Of a stretch of 64,000 bases of DNA, positions 62,792 to 64,000 are shown in pieces. A program made the translations under genes and the position numbers. The stretch is taken from contig NC_050738.1 in assembly GCF_014529535.1 (NCBI RefSeq), positions 14,090,062-14,154,061 on the forward strand. The letters run 5' to 3'. Source of the DNA: Bradysia coprophila. Its lineage: Eukaryota; Arthropoda; Insecta; Diptera; Sciaridae. The notes beneath the pieces are model-generated. The model was not told the origin of the DNA. It was given only the letters and a program-made list of their open reading frames with translations, and searched no databases. Position 1 is the stretch's first letter. Each line of letters begins with the position of its first letter.

Positions 62792-63704
62792 ATGTCCGGG
62801 AGAAATGAAGACGTTTTTGACAATTGGGAAGAAATAGACGAAGTGGAGGTATGTGTTTTGTAACATAAATGAAATCGGCTATTGTCTCCTTTTCTTTGGC
62901 TAACTAAAAATAGCTTTCGTTCCGTTATGTTCAATATTTTCGTCGTCTATTGATTAAGTGGTGCATTGCTAGACAATGTAAAAAGAAGTCAACAGAAAAA
63001 TTATTATGTCTCGATATGTTGCATAACCTCAAAAAGTGTGTCACTGTGAACGCTATTAGCGCTATACTTATTATAAGTACAACTCTAAACTGATAAGAAT
63101 CTAATTTCGTGCATCATCAACATTTTTCAGTTAACTTCCAAACTAAATCAACTGAAACGGGAATCGAATTTACAATCAGCAGCTCCACATTTGAATGGCA
63201 ATCAGGGTGCCGTCAAAATGATGCTTTTGAATGATGTTGACGAAAGACTCAGCACGTATGGACCCGCAGAACCAACTGTAAAAATCCTTAAACGTCCTAC
63301 GCTGGAACAACACAGTAGATCGACGACAGACATGAAACCAAAGGCTCCAGTGAAGTCGCTGCGACAAAGGGAACACGAATACGCACAGGCCCGACTACGG
63401 ATATTGGGGTCCGCAAAGAGTCCCGAAGAGATAACCGAGTGAGTATTGCTTGATTTTTTATAAGCGGAGAACCCTTTCGGCAACTAAACGATCCCTTGTC
63501 CCGTTTTCGCTTTACAGTCCAAGCACTGAGGTTCTCGGCAAAACAAACTCATCCTTAGACAATAGTAGAAAAAGTTCGTACAGTAATGGGATGGTAGGAC
63601 AAAGTTCGTCGTCAGATCTAACACAAAATCAGCGTCCACCAGACGGTATAATACGTTTACCAAGAGGTCCGGAAGGCGGTGCAGGTTTTTTAATTAGGCG
63701 GTAA
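62792..63704 (+). CDS. SZRD1: SUZ RNA-binding domain-containing protein 1
   Basis: Three exons, 62792-62848, 63131-63438 and 63518-63704, give 183 aa (human SZRD1 about 152). The acidic N-terminus [11 protein letters not shown] matches the SWEEA-type start of the family. The SUZ-like region at about residues 65-120 includes TVKILKRPT and then [20 protein letters not shown] with GSAKSPEE. A Ser/Asn-rich insert precedes the C-terminal SUZ-C motif [20 protein letters not shown] domains bind RNA; the cellular role of SZRD1 is little known. AATAAA at 63860-63865 is the probable poly(A) signal. It is divergent from ACADVL. Confidence 0.92.
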
Positions 63705-63859
63705 CCCGAATTTCGTAATTAATCAACGGTAAAAAATTTCATATTTTTAATAACTTTTTTTTTTCTCTTTTTTTTATTATTGTAAATCAATTAGACCTAA
63801 GTATTTATGCAGATTGTGCTTGCAACAATATTGCCGATTGGAAGTATATATTATAATGA

Positions 63860-63865
63860 AATAAA
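63860..63865 (+). terminator. Poly(A) signal AATAAA of SZRD1
   Basis: A canonical hexamer about 155 bp after the SZRD1 stop. The rest of the window to 64000 shows no further gene. Confidence 0.6.
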
Positions 63866-64000
63866 AGCGATGGTTCCATAACATGATAATATTTGGATTC
63901 ATCTCCAATTTCATTACACACGGCTTTGTTTTTCATTCGTTTATTTCGACAGGTGGTTGGGATTCGCAACTTTAATTAGTGTACAATGTACATATCGACC

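Noticed and set aside
62518..62934. 138-aa minus-strand open frame
   Set aside because: It is antisense to SZRD1 exon 1 and its promoter, with no recognisable feature.

Overview
This window is nuclear DNA from an insect, most likely a dipteran. Coding exons with GT-AG introns (many only 50-70 bp) sit in very AT-rich DNA full of short inverted-repeat elements. One gene is a clear MED29/intersex orthologue. The genus cannot be fixed from sequence alone; a lower dipteran such as a fungus gnat is only a guess. There are no prokaryotic operons, CRISPR arrays or rRNA genes.

Layout: 0-11.8 kb is almost gene-free. It has one VPS33B-like exon at the left edge, a tRNA-like sequence, a hAT-like MITE, an unusual foldback/minisatellite structure at 6.2-7.0 kb and tandem stem-loop repeats near 10.3 kb. 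Between 11.85 and 22.94 kb lies a compact cluster: LYPLAL1-like acyl-protein thioesterase (-), KIF-binding protein (+), UBR7 (+), a TTAA-flanked MITE, a decayed coiled-coil fragment and MED29/intersex (-). Between 23.3 and 38.7 kb there are inverted-repeat elements and possible non-coding exons, but no recognisable protein gene. A large HECTD1-type HECT ubiquitin ligase covers 39.1-53.2 kb (+); its biggest intron holds two non-LTR retrotransposon remnants, one with an intact PHD-finger ORF1. Decayed non-LTR and Bel/Pao pieces occupy 54.6-56.0 kb. ACADVL (-) and SZRD1 (+) form a head-to-head pair at 57.7-63.7 kb.

Six of the seven recognised protein genes could be assembled as complete coding models from splice sites and family similarity. 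Their predicted lengths (238, 593, 425, 191, 2678, 629 and 183 aa) are close to family norms. They are unrelated housekeeping functions: deacylation of proteins, kinesin regulation, two ubiquitin ligases, a Mediator subunit, mitochondrial beta-oxidation and a SUZ-domain RNA-binding protein. Nothing suggests they work as one pathway.

I did not find a convincing undescribed biological system. The observations most worth checking are two in-frame, apparently skippable HECTD1 exons (129 nt and 36 nt), the intact ORF1-only retroelement in a HECTD1 intron, a pair of adjacent near-perfect palindromes at 38.3-38.7 kb, and the GC-rich core flanked by inverted TGATCA minisatellites at 6.2-7.0 kb. All exon boundaries were read by eye and need transcript support.
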